Shown piece by piece: positions 10,401-20,000 of a DNA stretch of 64,000 nt. Numbering within the stretch: position 1 is the first letter of the stretch; every line of letters starts with the position of its first letter. Origin of the DNA: Tilletia caries (Eukaryota; Basidiomycota; Exobasidiomycetes; Tilletiales; Tilletiaceae); the NCBI GenBank assembly GCA_032718865.1, contig JALUTQ010000045.1:1612001-1676000 (forward strand), in the 5' to 3' direction. The translations under genes were made by a program, and so were the position numbers. The notes under the pieces are model-generated. The model was given only the letters and a program-made list of their open reading frames with translations. It was not told the origin of the DNA and made no database searches.

Positions 10401-11338
10401 GGTACCACGATGCGCTCATTGCGTCACAGGGCCCCCGATCCAGCACTCTCCACGCCTATACCGACGGTTCCGGCATCGACGGCCGCTTTGGCGCCGCCGT
10501 TGCGTTCATGGGGTCTGAGGAAGGCGGAAGAGAGGACTTGGAGCTCGGCCTGGGTACCCAGTCCACCGTGTTCAGAGCGGAAGCGACTGCGGTTCTCATG
10601 GCCCTCAAACACATCCCGGACTCGGCCACTGCGTACATCTGGACGGACAGCCAAGCCGTGGCGTTGGCCCTCAAGCAGCCTCGCCAGCACGATCCCGACA
10701 TCTGCTCTGCTCAAATCCAACTCCGGGCGAGAGAGGGGCGGACGACGGTCGTGTGGATTCCCGGTCATCAAGATCTTGTCGGAAACGAGCGGGCCGACGC
10801 TGCTGCCAAGCGCGCAGCGAAGCTCGATTGCGATGAGGAGAAGATGGAGCTCGCCACGGCCAGGCAGCTCATCAAGAGGAGGGCAATGGGGAGATGGCAA
10901 CGGGAGTGGGACAGGTCTAGTAAGGGCGCGTCGCACAAACGCATCAATCGGTTGCGGGTGGGTGAGGCGCGCAAGCTTTACCGAGGACTCTCACGACCGC
11001 TCTGTTCTCTCCTAGCACAGCTCCGAACCAACCACATAGGGCTCAACGACTATCTGCACTGGAGGAAGCTGTCCGACAGCTCACTCTGTGAACGATGCAG
11101 GCAACGAGAGACCCGGCAGCACCTTCTCACGGGCTGCCACAGGTTCAGGAGAGCGCGAGCACAGCTGCGGAATCGGGTGGGGTCCGGCCCAGCTGCGAGC
11201 CTACGTGTATTGCTCAACAATGCCAAGATGGCCAAGGAGGCGCTCCGCGTGGCGGCCGGACGCTTCGACTGTTACAGGAGGCGGTTGGAGGAATTGGAGG
11301 AGATGGAGAGGACGGAGGAGGAGGAAGAGGAAGGTTAG
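7469..11338 (+). CDS. LINE ORF2: APE endonuclease, reverse transcriptase, RNase H
   Basis: 1,289 residues if started at the ATG embedded in the ORF1 stop; an in-frame ATG also exists at 7424. Domain order is clear. The AP-endonuclease shows LQYNCHN, CLQEPYTYF, GDFNAHHPLW and GSDHIPV. The reverse transcriptase shows YRPIALLNTTGKLLES, TADVSGAYNGVRW and LPQGSPVSQLLW, with the catalytic pair in GWVDDWTLLL, where Trp-Val replaces the usual Tyr/Phe-Ala/Val. RNase H shows AYTDGSG, FRAEATAVLMALK, IWTDSQAV and IPGHQDLVGNERAD, so all catalytic acids are present. A C-terminal CERCRQRETRQHLLTGC knuckle follows. All catalytic motifs are intact, consistent with target-primed reverse transcription. Confidence 0.95.
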   Translation: MNNNSLTVLQYNCHNEPEVVAALLNHPKVLDIDILCLQEPYTYFASPVQHPSWTVYGRSGPIDPEACGEFPRERECPARPRVLTYINKKVRIANANLVGVQHPDLLSVELLLDADDESGIERVVISNIYNPVRSADTIPPLLHSINQLQPEHHILVGDFNAHHPLWQTNVMGISRFAEAWATATQAMHLELVTPPDTPTFLYGQARTRSSTIDLCFSTGDLRDRVSACAHRHGLDTGSDHIPVTTTFDLRPVRAESSGRYNMRRCDHARFVEEAKAAWDGSKASLPLLTSPEGVEQWAEALQRCITTALEKSTPLSRPSHRSQAWFDEECNHLRTIMNRARRLWQQRRNDASRTYYVYMRNLHKATLRGKKKQHRRAAFASADAQSLWKLAAVGKKAGGVGIVSALRRADGTLASSPAEKEVVLRDGFWNLSGAAGSGPFSDNDVDTDFTVSSSGDSAPWVPFTEEQVRARLARSTKDTAPGPDRVTWEALKVLVNNWSLFLPLLTQLFNACIRLGTHPSIWKVSTTIVLRKPNKADYAAAKAYRPIALLNTTGKLLESLVAGRILARAEHSALIPAEHFGGRPHRSTEDALLAIQQFIRDAHQSKRHVVMLTADVSGAYNGVRWKALKRDLIDAGWETELVEWVSSFMTDRKSSLRFADHTGQPFDLPDGLPQGSPVSQLLWLVYSAGLVSAADTDGKSLSIGWVDDWTLLLSDNNTERLRRRLQQRCDAAGIWAQSHHSTFDPDKTSLCVMPSKRRKDRPGTIRARLLGNNVRTEARVKVLGVTFQSDSRFDAHASITVRKATAAMGALMSWGCRTWGFSAENARTIYSAGVAPLLEYACSVWIPPDGFRGGQAYINKLKKVQRAAAVFITGAYRSTSTESLNFEASLLPVHLRIHQRQALTLARLRTVPATHPLAAAVDGACANPVAPGQRPLQLLARAYPAVAGAHLTRKVAPPTTEATSIPVVICASKEAAVRYHDALIASQGPRSSTLHAYTDGSGIDGRFGAAVAFMGSEEGGREDLELGLGTQSTVFRAEATAVLMALKHIPDSATAYIWTDSQAVALALKQPRQHDPDICSAQIQLRAREGRTTVVWIPGHQDLVGNERADAAAKRAAKLDCDEEKMELATARQLIKRRAMGRWQREWDRSSKGASHKRINRLRVGEARKLYRGLSRPLCSLLAQLRTNHIGLNDYLHWRKLSDSSLCERCRQRETRQHLLTGCHRFRRARAQLRNRVGSGPAASLRVLLNNAKMAKEALRVAAGRFDCYRRRLEELEEMERTEEEEEEG

Positions 11339-11574
11339 TTGGGAGGTTGGGTACGGGAGGGACGAAGGGAAGGAAGCGGTAGAGCAGGATATCCCCCCCA
11401 CCACAGCCCGGACAAGGGCAGCCTTGCGGCATTGACGCAGCAGACACCACCCTTCGCACATCGCCACACACACCCCCACCATGCATCTTTCAGCACCATG
11501 TACTATCCATGATCCCACACCCTGCATAGGCCTCAGGCCTGGGACAGAGTATGAGAAAAAAAAAAAAAAAAAGG

Positions 11575-11584
11575 GATGAGGTTG
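11575..11584. repeat. 3' target-site duplication of the LINE
   Basis: Second copy of gatgaggttg, two bases after the poly(A) run. Removing 5878-11584 would restore a continuous rpb7 downstream region. Confidence 0.85.
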
Positions 11585-11720
11585 TGATGGATGGCCGGCA
11601 GGCGTGCAGCATGCAGCATGTCAGAGCAGCAGCCTGTCAGAGCAACAAAGCAAGACATCCACGCATTTAAAACGGCTGAAGTGACAGCAAGGCAGGGACG
11701 ACAGCGAGCAGCGCAGACAG

Positions 11721-11726
11721 TATAAA
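11721..11726 (+). promoter_or_regulatory. TATA box of the G-patch-like gene
   Basis: TATAAA lies 101 bp before the chosen ATG, followed by a pyrimidine-rich leader and CAGT repeats (~11780-11812). The position is typical of a fungal TATA promoter. Confidence 0.5.
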
Positions 11727-11827
11727 GGAGCGCTCGGAGCTGTCCCCCCTTCCTTCCCCCGTACGCCCATCTCCTCCCAGTCTCAGTCAGCCAGCCAGTC
11801 AGTAGTCAGTCAGTGGACATTGACAGG

Positions 11828-14476
11828 ATGACAGGAACTAGCAGACGCTGCGACGATGAGCAGTACTGGTACGACGCTCGTACAGGGCCCGCCTCAACCT
11901 CGACCTCGTCCGCAGCAAGGCCGTCGTACCACCCGCGTCTCCAAGTGCTCAAGCCGCCCGTCTTCGTACGGCCCACCGTGCTCACTGCAAACTACGGCGA
12001 CGACGGATACCTGGCCGCCCTCCACGCCGCGCCTGACGAAGGTCCCGCGCTCTACATCCCACCCACGCCCGCCCATACGCGCCGCAGGAGGCTGCTCCAG
12101 GCCGCACAGATCAAGAGCGAGCAGCAGGAGCCCATCTTGATCTCAGACGACGAGGACGATGCAGGCGACTACAGCGTCGTCAAGGTCAACCGATCCCAAC
12201 GCCCTGGTATCGGCGCTTCCACCAACCGCTCCCGACAGCAGTCGCGCGATGGCGACATTGCCAAGCTCAAGATCATCGCAAAAGGCAAGGCAAAGGCCAC
12301 CAATCCTCCAGCTGAAGGTGATGTGGTTGTCATCAGTGACGACAGCGGTGATGAAGAGGTAGGCACACTCAACATGGCCCAGACCTATGCTGCGCTCCTC
12401 GAATGCATCGGAGGGTCGACAAGGAGCTCAAACCCGACCGGTCTGAGCGGTCAGAGCATGGCCTTGAGCCTCAGTTCAGATTCATCCTCCTCCTCCTCCT
12501 CGTATCAATCGGCAACGGCATCGACCCCACCAGAAGAGCGAGCTCAAGACCCACTCTCTATTGCAGCCGCTGTCGATGGAAATGCCAGTGCTGAGCCAAG
12601 CACAATTGTCGATGCCGAGACGTCAGAAGCGGCCTTGGAGCGCCGTCGTCAAGGCAGAGCCGCGCTACCTGTACCTCTCCGCGTACCCACCGCCATTCAT
12701 CCCAGTCTACCTAGGACACAACCGGACCATCGACCTGGAGGACCCGATCGGAACACGTCGAGACATGCTGCACGCCGTCAATCTATTCTCAATCCACGAC
12801 CCCCGCAGCGTCCGCAGACGAACCAGAACAATCCAAGAGCTTCTTTACCCTCGAAACCCTCGTATGGGTCTTCCTTACCCCCAAAACCTTCTAATGGGTC
12901 CCCGAATCAGCGTCCCTCTTCAACCTACAACAATAACAACAATAACCGGCCCGTCGCTAACCCCTTGCTCCACCCTCGTTCCTTCGTCCCCGCCAAATCG
13001 CGCTGGAAGGGATTCACACCCTGTCCCCAGTGCAACATGCTACTCTCAACCACAATCACAATGACCCAGCTGCACGCCCATCGCGCCTCCATGCCTCATC
13101 GTCTGGCCTTGGCGCTCCAGGGAAACCCAGAGGAGATCCTCGCTGCCTCCGCCAGACGCGTACAGCGTATCAGGACCGAGGCCGATGTGAAGCGCGCCAG
13201 GGTGCGATCTTTGCTCGTCAGCTTGGGACGGCCTGCTGGGATGGGGGGCAACAATGCGGAGGAAGGCGTCGATCAGCAGCTGCTGGCGCTTACCCGGCAG
13301 TCCAATCGCGGGTTTTCCCTGCTTGAGACGTTTGGCTGGGAGGCGGGTAGTGGGATCGGCTGGAAGGAGTGGCGCAGGCAGCGCCGCATTAAGAAGCTTG
13401 CTCGGCAGGAGAAGAAGCTCGTCGTGCTGAAGAAGAAAGGAAAGGTGGAAGGGGAGAAGAGTGGTGGAGGAGGAGGAGGAGGAGATACTACTGCTGACAC
13501 GGCTGCTGAGGAGGCTGCGGCCGGTGGTGACGAACATCCCGGTGTGCCTGGCGCCATCGCAGGGCCGTCCTCAATCTCGAAGTCCTCGCAGCAGAAGCGA
13601 AAGCACTCGAAGAATAAGAGCGCTGATAGGAGGCAGCAGGTCGCCCGACTCGATCGACTTCGTGCCGGTGGGAAGAGCGCGGATTCCGCCATTGCTTTGT
13701 CGGACTCGGATGACGACGGCGGCGGAAGAGGAGATCCCGACGGGTCGCCGATGTTGGCTTTACAGCGCGGGTTCATGGACTTCCAGTTCGACAGCGACTC
13801 CGACTCTGATGATTCTTCTGCTACGTCCCCGACGAATACGGACCCTTTGAAACGACGGACATCATCCCACGCAAATCGAGCTGCGATGGCCGAAGTCAGC
13901 TCTGCCTCCCGCGAGTCGTCCGGCTCCGACTCGGGCACCGACGTCGAGTGGGTCGGCGTGGAGACGAAGCGCAAGAAGGGGGAGAGTGTCCATGCGTGGC
14001 TGCTCCGCAAGTACGACACCACCCAGCGTGCCAAGCAGGTCGATGCGGGCAAGAAGCGGAAGCGCGGGCAGGGCGCGGGAGCGGATGGGGAGGATGTTGA
14101 GGAGAGTGAGCTTGAGGATGAGGACGACGATGAGGACGAAGGGGCGGATGCGGATGAGGAGATGGATCCGCGGAATGGGAACGGGGCCAACGGTTCGGAA
14201 GGACCGATCCCGGCTGTGGGCAGGCTGAACAGGCTCGAACCGCTCGCAGTCAGCATCCACATGCAGCACGCCCTCGACCGTTCCGGCGTCGGTGCCTCGT
14301 CGGCGTACCGGACGCCCCTCGGCCGACTGGCGACGTTGGGCGGGCAGGTCGACATCCTTCGGGAGCGCGGGAACGGGAAGTCGGTCGTCGGTGTGAACTC
14401 GATGCCGAGGGGTCGTCCGCAGCCGTTCCCGTTTGTGAGGAGGAAGCCTGCTTCCAACAACTGCAGGCGTGCTTGA
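11828..14476 (+). CDS. Acidic/basic nuclear protein with C2H2-like finger and partial G-patch
   Basis: 882 residues in one exon, starting at MTGTSRRCDDEQYWYD. The frame extends five codons upstream only to a GTG, so the ATG was preferred. After a disordered Ser/Pro-rich half containing the SUMO-interaction-like motifs ILISDDEDD and VVVISDDSGDEE, a finger-like segment CPQCNMLLSTTITMTQLHAH...H appears. It is followed by GFSLLETFGWEAGSGIG, matching the first half of a G-patch (LLxxxGWxxGxGLG). A Lys/Arg stretch, an Asp/Glu-rich block and nuclear-localisation-like KKRKRGQ follow. The order finger, helix, then G-patch recalls GPANK1-type proteins, but the second half of the G-patch is not recognisable. 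A role in RNA processing is inference. Confidence 0.6.
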   Translation: MTGTSRRCDDEQYWYDARTGPASTSTSSAARPSYHPRLQVLKPPVFVRPTVLTANYGDDGYLAALHAAPDEGPALYIPPTPAHTRRRRLLQAAQIKSEQQEPILISDDEDDAGDYSVVKVNRSQRPGIGASTNRSRQQSRDGDIAKLKIIAKGKAKATNPPAEGDVVVISDDSGDEEVGTLNMAQTYAALLECIGGSTRSSNPTGLSGQSMALSLSSDSSSSSSSYQSATASTPPEERAQDPLSIAAAVDGNASAEPSTIVDAETSEAALERRRQGRAALPVPLRVPTAIHPSLPRTQPDHRPGGPDRNTSRHAARRQSILNPRPPQRPQTNQNNPRASLPSKPSYGSSLPPKPSNGSPNQRPSSTYNNNNNNRPVANPLLHPRSFVPAKSRWKGFTPCPQCNMLLSTTITMTQLHAHRASMPHRLALALQGNPEEILAASARRVQRIRTEADVKRARVRSLLVSLGRPAGMGGNNAEEGVDQQLLALTRQSNRGFSLLETFGWEAGSGIGWKEWRRQRRIKKLARQEKKLVVLKKKGKVEGEKSGGGGGGGDTTADTAAEEAAAGGDEHPGVPGAIAGPSSISKSSQQKRKHSKNKSADRRQQVARLDRLRAGGKSADSAIALSDSDDDGGGRGDPDGSPMLALQRGFMDFQFDSDSDSDDSSATSPTNTDPLKRRTSSHANRAAMAEVSSASRESSGSDSGTDVEWVGVETKRKKGESVHAWLLRKYDTTQRAKQVDAGKKRKRGQGAGADGEDVEESELEDEDDDEDEGADADEEMDPRNGNGANGSEGPIPAVGRLNRLEPLAVSIHMQHALDRSGVGASSAYRTPLGRLATLGGQVDILRERGNGKSVVGVNSMPRGRPQPFPFVRRKPASNNCRRA

Positions 14477-15078
14477 AGTGAAGGGGCAAGCGAGTTCGGG
14501 GGGGGGTTTGAGGCGCTGAGGTTGGGGCAGCGCAGGGGGAGGCTGTTCGTGCTCCATTTATTTTTTTTCCAAACCTTCTTCACACTCATCGACCATGTTC
14601 GCACCCATACGATTCTTTTCTCTTCTCAGATTCCTCGGCAACGCATCGACACCACCTGGGACCTCCGGAGTGGTCGTTCCCCCATTCCCCACAAGACGTC
14701 TCCTCATCATCGACACGCAGCTATGTACGACTCTCGCAAACCTTCTGGTACAAGATGTATTCCCCCCCCCTCCCCCCCCCCCAATTCCCATCACAATCCT
14801 CTGAGGATCTCCAAGCCACATACAGATGTAGTTGCCCTCGCATCTAATCGAACGCACTCTCATATCATCGCCGTTGTCGCCTTTGGCGCTGGCATAAACA
14901 TCCACAAGTTTCCGTTGTTGTGCGAGGATTTCTATGTATTTCGAAGCAGAAAAGCACGTCTGGTGAACGATGAGCACCGGCTTGGGGCATAGAGGTCGTA
15001 ACATGACGCGTGAGGTGCACCCGCACGTTAGCCACGGCCCGTTGCCATCGACGGCATACATGATACAGGCTTCAGGCT
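14477..15078. other. Convergent intergenic region, no gene seen
   Basis: This lies between two convergent genes. It holds T-runs (~14560) and C-runs (~14761-14782) and no ORF with protein-like composition. It probably contains both 3' UTRs. Confidence 0.5.
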
Positions 15079-15636
15079 TCAGAGTCGTATCCTTTTGGCC
15101 TTCTCGATGATCTCCTTGATTTGCGCGATCCTTGCGCCAGCAATCGTTGTCTCGCCCGCCAGCTTTTTGTAGGCTGCCATCTCCCCTGTCGACATGCTTG
15201 TGAAATCATGGAGTTGTGCCTCTACCAGCAGGTCCCTGAGACGTGTGTACCTGTTGATGTAAGACTCTGTTCCGTCGTATAACACGGCAAATGTGTGTGT
15301 GGGAGTGGGGGGGGGGAAGCAGATCCAATTGTGAGAACTTGTATTTCGCTTCACATCTGCTGTCCACATGTGAGAACTCACGAAACGTTGCGGCCCATGG
15401 ATCCGCTGGCGGTGCGCGGGCCTCAAGCTGCAACACCCATCAACGAAAGTTAGTCGATGGTCAGTGATCCAATCCAAAGCAACCTGAACAGCCGGGGTGA
15501 GTGTGGATCGGTGCATAACTCTCACACTGGACGTAGGAGACAGCGTCGACCAGGAAGGGTCGGGCAGGGGTGCCGAGTTGGCCAGTGTGGCGAGAAGGAG
15601 GAACGGGCCGATGAGGAGAAGACGAGGGTAGACCAT
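15079..15636 (-). CDS. Small secreted protein, unknown
   Basis: Three exons on the minus strand (15636-15484, 15427-15382, 15266-15079) join in phase to 128 residues. Residues 1-22 form a classic signal peptide: MVYPRLLL followed by a hydrophobic core and the LANSAP cleavage region. The C-terminal exon is helical and charged (YTRLRDLLVEAQLHDF, IAQIKEIIEKAKRIRL). The first intron has a CTAAC branch site and TTGCAG acceptor but a weaker GTTGCT donor. The second acceptor was chosen because it alone keeps the frame. No family is recognised. A secreted effector-like or cell-surface role is possible but unproven. A TATATAT lies ~150 bp upstream. Confidence 0.5.
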   Translation of the reverse strand: MVYPRLLLIGPFLLLATLANSAPLPDPSWSTLSPTSSVRVMHRSTLTPAVQVALDWITDHRLTFVDGCCSLRPAHRQRIHGPQRFVSSHMWTADVKRNTSSHNWICFPPPTPTHTFAVLYDGTESYINRYTRLRDLLVEAQLHDFTSMSTGEMAAYKKLAGETTIAGARIAQIKEIIEKAKRIRL

Positions 15637-15784
15637 TGTTTGTTCTTTGTTGATGACTTGATGGTGAATGTTGGTAGCAGACAGAAGAGTGCGTAGCACG
15701 GGCGAGCTGGGTTGGAACTTGGGAGAAGAAAATGGAGAGAAGAGGTGTGAGCGAAAGAATTAGGTCAGTAAGTAAATGGAGCTC

Positions 15785-15792
15785 CATATATA
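15785..15792 (-). promoter_or_regulatory. TATA-like element of small secreted protein gene
   Basis: Read on the minus strand, TATATATG lies ~150 bp before the ATG at 15636. Confidence 0.35.
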
Positions 15793-15946
15793 CCCTGCTC
15801 CGTCCAACGTGATTGCCCATCTTGAAGCTGCTTCCAACGTGATCGAACGAATCATGCACGTCGATCGTCCTCTCATGCAACATTTCGGAAGAATGAACGA
15901 TCCGTCGGCGGCGCCCCGGACGAAAGAGTGAGCCTCAGCTCATCTT

Positions 15947-16750
15947 ATACATATGCAGGCACCCATGAATTTTACCCCCAGGTTTTACCCACTCGGGGGT
16001 AAAATTGCCCATGCGCCTTTTTAACCTCCACTTTTACCCATCCTTACCCACGCAGGGTGCCCAAATTTACCCAACTCATTTTACCCCTCGGGGTAAAATG
16101 GCTCAGGAAATGGGTAAAAGTGCTGAGTTGAGATGTGGACTCTGACTTTTTACCCACAAGTCTTTACCCCTTGTGGGTAAGTCTTGGGGTAAAAAAAATA
16201 TTTCCTCACTCCCATGCCCTCGAATTTTACCCATTCAAGTTTTACCCAGTGACTACTTTTTAAAAATCGAAGTTATGGTCCCCACGATTGCCTCCCTTCT
16301 CGTCTCGGCCTAGAAATCGTTCACCCTGCGGCTCCTCGTCGAGATGGGAGTGCTCGAGCTCATCGTCGTGGATACCGGAAATATACCGCGGCCCTGCGAG
16401 TGCTGGCTCGGAGAAGCGGAAGTGGTCAGAGGGGTCTCATATAGAGAAGACCCCCAAGCACGTGGTCGAGACTCGGGGTCTCTCCGTCTCAAGGGGTAAA
16501 GCGCTTGTGGGTAAAACCCGCTCCTCAGTGGGTAAAAGTGAGGATTTGCAAGTGAGATGAACAATTTTACCCCTTCCGGCACCATTTTTACCCACGTGGG
16601 GTAAAAGTTCCAGGGTAAAATTTGGGGGTCTGCATGGGTAACGGTGGGTAAAAATGGAAGCTTAGAGGCCGCCTATTCAGTTTTACCCACTTTTTACCCC
16701 CGCGTGGGTAAAGTGGCATGGGTAAAATTCGGGACTCTCTACATATGCAT
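15947..16750. mobile_element. Palindrome-rich TTTTACCC/GGGTAAAA element with imperfect terminal inverted repeats
   Basis: About 25 exact copies of TTTACCC or its complement GGGTAAA occur between ~15970 and ~16730, in both orientations, where fewer than one is expected by chance. Many are paired as perfect palindromes, such as CATTTTACCCC-TC-GGGGTAAAATG at 16077-16100 and TTACCCACAA...TTGTGGGTAA in 16149-16180. The two ends form a 31-bp inverted repeat (15947-15977 and 16720-16750, ~23/31 by eye). At both ends CATATG is followed by exactly 12 bases and then AATTTTACCC. A ~220-bp core (16260-16480) lacks the motif. No ORF resembles a transposase, and no clear target duplication was found. It is best described as a non-autonomous mobile or MITE-like element of unknown family. 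Confidence 0.6.
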
Positions 16751-17018
16751 ACTCGCCTCCGAGCGTGCGCGAACGTTTTTTTCCGTGCTTCGCTCCATCT
16801 GGAGTCAACGCCCCGTGCTGCGCACCATGGAAGCCGGCTGATAGCTCCATCTGCCTCGGGGCGAAGGAAATTGATGAGGTTGGATGAGAAATGGAACATA
16901 TGTAAGGTGACTGGTGGTACAACTTTGAGATGGCGGGAAATGTTTGGATTATTTTGCTGATCGTTGACCTGGAAGAAAGCGAAAAAAGTCCGTTTGATCA
17001 TGTGGTTTGCAATTGTTC

Positions 17019-20000
17019 CTAGAGGTCGGTGGATCTTCGGTCCTCTGGCAGGACCTCCGTCGATGCGGACGGATGGCTGGGCAGCTGCGACGGGTAGAAG
17101 CTGTCTTCCCAAGCCGCAGTGGTCGAGGGTGAAGAAGACGACTTGGCAGCGTCCGAGTGCTGCGATTGCTGTTTGGAATGTGTGGACCGTGCAAGGATGC
17201 GAGCGACCTTCTCAATCGAGCCGCGCGGTGGCTGTCGAGGCGTTCGCTGAGCTGAGAATGGAATCGGCAACGCACCGGGTGCTGCCCCACTTCGATCCGA
17301 GAAGGAGGTCGGCTGACTGGCAGCGTCCGACATGCTGTTAGCAGTGCGCGACAATGAGGTCGTCTTCCAGAGGCTGCCCTTCGAAGTGGAAGCCGTCGAC
17401 GGCGAGGCAAAGGTACTTGTCTCGTCCACAAAGAAGGAGGACAGGTCATGCAGCTGATTCACCAGCTCGTTCACGCTCGCCGAGTCGGTCCGGTCATTTA
17501 CCGAGTTGTCGTCCTGTTGGACGAAACTCCGTCGGCGGTCCGAGTCGAGGTAGTCATCGAGCACAAAGTCGTCGGTGACGAAGTTCACGTTCGAGCTCAA
17601 CAGAGGCATGTCCAGGGTGAGCTCGGTCTGTTTGAAGACGGACTGGAGGTTGATGCGCGCTCGCAAGGACGCATCTTGAGGTCGAGCGACTGCCCATCCG
17701 CTGTCGGTGGGGGCGCCGAAGATAGCCATGTCCAGCGCATGATCGTTTGACGGCTTCATTTTGCTCCACTGCAGGCTCATCCGCAGGACCTGTTGCGACG
17801 CAACTCCCCCATTGATTGCCAGTGGTTCCTCGAGAACTTCGAGCGCCTCGGCAGCAAGAGGCGTGGAGAGCAGTTGCAGGATGGGCATGAGCAGTTCCAG
17901 GCCGAGTTTCGAGAAGGACGCGTCCTGGGCATTGATGTTCTGCAGGAAGACCTTGATGAGCCGTAGCGATTGTTTCCGTAACCAGAGGGTATTGTTCAGG
18001 CACAACCCGATGAGGAGGATAGCGAGGTCCGGTCCAAGAAGAGGAAGGTAGTGTGATCGTAGACACATCACACCCTGTCGCGTCAAGTCATCCTTCGTCC
18101 GGAACCGATTCTTCGTCACACTTGCACAGATCCGACTGATGTCCTTCTTACCGAGGAAGTCGGCGAGATTTGCGATGTCCGTCGCCAGCTGCTCCGCAAT
18201 GGCATGGTCAGCTGCAGGGTTCTCCATCTTGTTCATGAACAAGGGCATCGCCGCAGCAAAGACGTATGCCAGGCGGTCGTTGCTGGTGTCCACGAGCACG
18301 TTGCTGTGGACTTGGGTGATGCGGCTCAGCACTTCAAGCGTCGCCTCATAGGTGACCGCAGATCGCAGGCCTCGCATCACCAGCTTCTGAAGACTTGCTG
18401 GGTCGCCTTCCCAGTCCTCTGGCCGCTTGGACAGCAACATCTCCTGCGTCTCCTGTACGCTGAGATCGAGCTTGTCCATCAATGCATCGAGCAGACGGAG
18501 GGATGTCAGGAATTCGGACTCCACCGATGTCGAAAGGCATGCAATGGTAGCCCAGTACACATGTGCAAGTAGATCGACTTCTTTTTCCGAAGTGGCCTTG
18601 ACGATGGACCGCAGCGTGTAAAGGAGCTCCAGCGTGAAGATCTGAATGTCTGCTCCAGAGTCTGATATTGTGTTCGAAAGACGCGCAAGCATATCGACCA
18701 GCATCCGAGGTGTGACTGCTGGCATAAGGACCCGGAAGATTTGAAGAGACCGGATGGCAAGATGACGAACGGGCCCTTGTATCGCCCAGAAATGGGCTAC
18801 ACCGCCCCATAGCTCCCGTAGATCTGGCACGAAGTCGCAGAGAGGAACCAAGATCTTCTCTACTCGGAGTCGCATCGTGTCCGGCACGCGGTCGTCCCCA
18901 TTGTCCACGTCGGCCTCGAACGTCCACCACCTCGGCGCTTTTCCCTTCTCGACCGCCAAGCTGGAGAAAAATCGCTGGGGAGGCGCCAAGGTGCGCACAA
19001 GCTGATCCAGAATTGAGATCGCTTGTGCCCGCACAAACTCAAATTGGGAGTCGACTTGTGCGACAGCTGCGTGGAGTAGGACCGGGAGATGTCTTTTGAG
19101 TTGGGCAGTTCGCCCGTCGTTGAGCTCGCCAACGAGGAGCAGCGCCACCTGGCCCACCGAGAAGATCAAACTGCGAGACGTCGTGTGATGGTCTCCGTGT
19201 AGATCCGCCACGTAGAAATTCAGGAGACTCATAGGTGTGTTCCCCCGTTCCCGCGGCATTGGGATCATCGCATTCGGCTCGATGAATTTGCAGATCTCAT
19301 CGAACAGATAGGGCCCAATCTCCAGAGCAAAGATGCAAGCCAGCACCTTCTTGGCCAGAACGATGAACTCCTCTGTCCGCGCCCGGAGCGACTGCTCGAT
19401 GAAGAATTTGGAGATGGAGTCCGCGTTCGTGAGCATGCCTTCGCCCGTGACGAGTGCGGTCCAGAGCTCGTCGACCTCAGTCTGGAAGGTGTCCCCATAT
19501 CTCAGCGTGATGAAGCTGAGATTTGTCAAGAAACCGGTGGCGAACGGCGTCAGGTCGGAGCCGTCGACGCCTTTGAGCAGATCGACCTGCTTCAGTACGT
19601 GGGGCAAGAGCTGCAGGCATGCCCTTCGTTTGCTCGATGGCATGGAGGGCAGTCGCAACGCAAGCTCCGCAGCGAATGCCGGCGGTAAAGTTGGTACTCG
19701 TTGGCAGGTCAAGACGACCAGACTGATGTGGGCCTTCCGGTACAACGCCGTCATATTGTTCAACGTGCCCATAGCCATGCCTGCGAACTCGTCATCGGTC
19801 ACGTCCGGAAGAACCATGTGCAACAAGCTCAAGGCAAGCTCCCGCACGGCGCGATCGGTGTGTCCGAGCTTCAGGAAGGCGAGGCATGCCGCTTGTGCGA
19901 GCGGGATCACGAACGTAGACCGCTGTAGCACCGCTTCTGTGAAAACAGCGAAGAAGGAGCGATCGATGCTCATTGAGTCGGCCTCTGAGACTGCTCGGTC

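Larger units (their letters stand above)
5878..11574 (+). mobile_element. Full-length Tad/I-group non-LTR retrotransposon (LINE), apparently intact
   Basis: A 5.7-kb element carries a 110-bp leader, ORF1 (Gag-like, zinc knuckles), ORF2 (endonuclease, reverse transcriptase, RNase H, terminal zinc knuckle), a ~220-bp 3' UTR and a run of 17 A (11556-11572). It is flanked by a 10-bp duplication. Both ORFs are free of stops and frameshifts, which suggests recent insertion and possible activity. The presence of an RNase H domain plus an APE-type endonuclease places it near the I/Tad superfamily known from fungi. The short leader could mean slight 5' truncation, since the true promoter end is unknown. 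It sits in the RPB7 3' flank and is transcribed in the same direction as that gene. Confidence 0.93.

Noticed and set aside
11813..11827. Earlier start for the G-patch-like gene
   Set aside because: The codon is GTG; the first ATG is at 11828.
13273..14604. 443-codon antisense ORF opposite the G-patch-like gene
   Set aside because: Ser/Pro-rich shadow of the acidic sense codons; no domain or splice signals.
16288..16560. 90-codon ORF inside the palindrome element
   Set aside because: No family resemblance, and its composition follows the surrounding repeats.
15960..16740. Interstitial telomere repeats
   Set aside because: The motif GGGTAAAA occurs in both orientations with irregular spacing and is not the TTAGGG tandem array typical of fungi.
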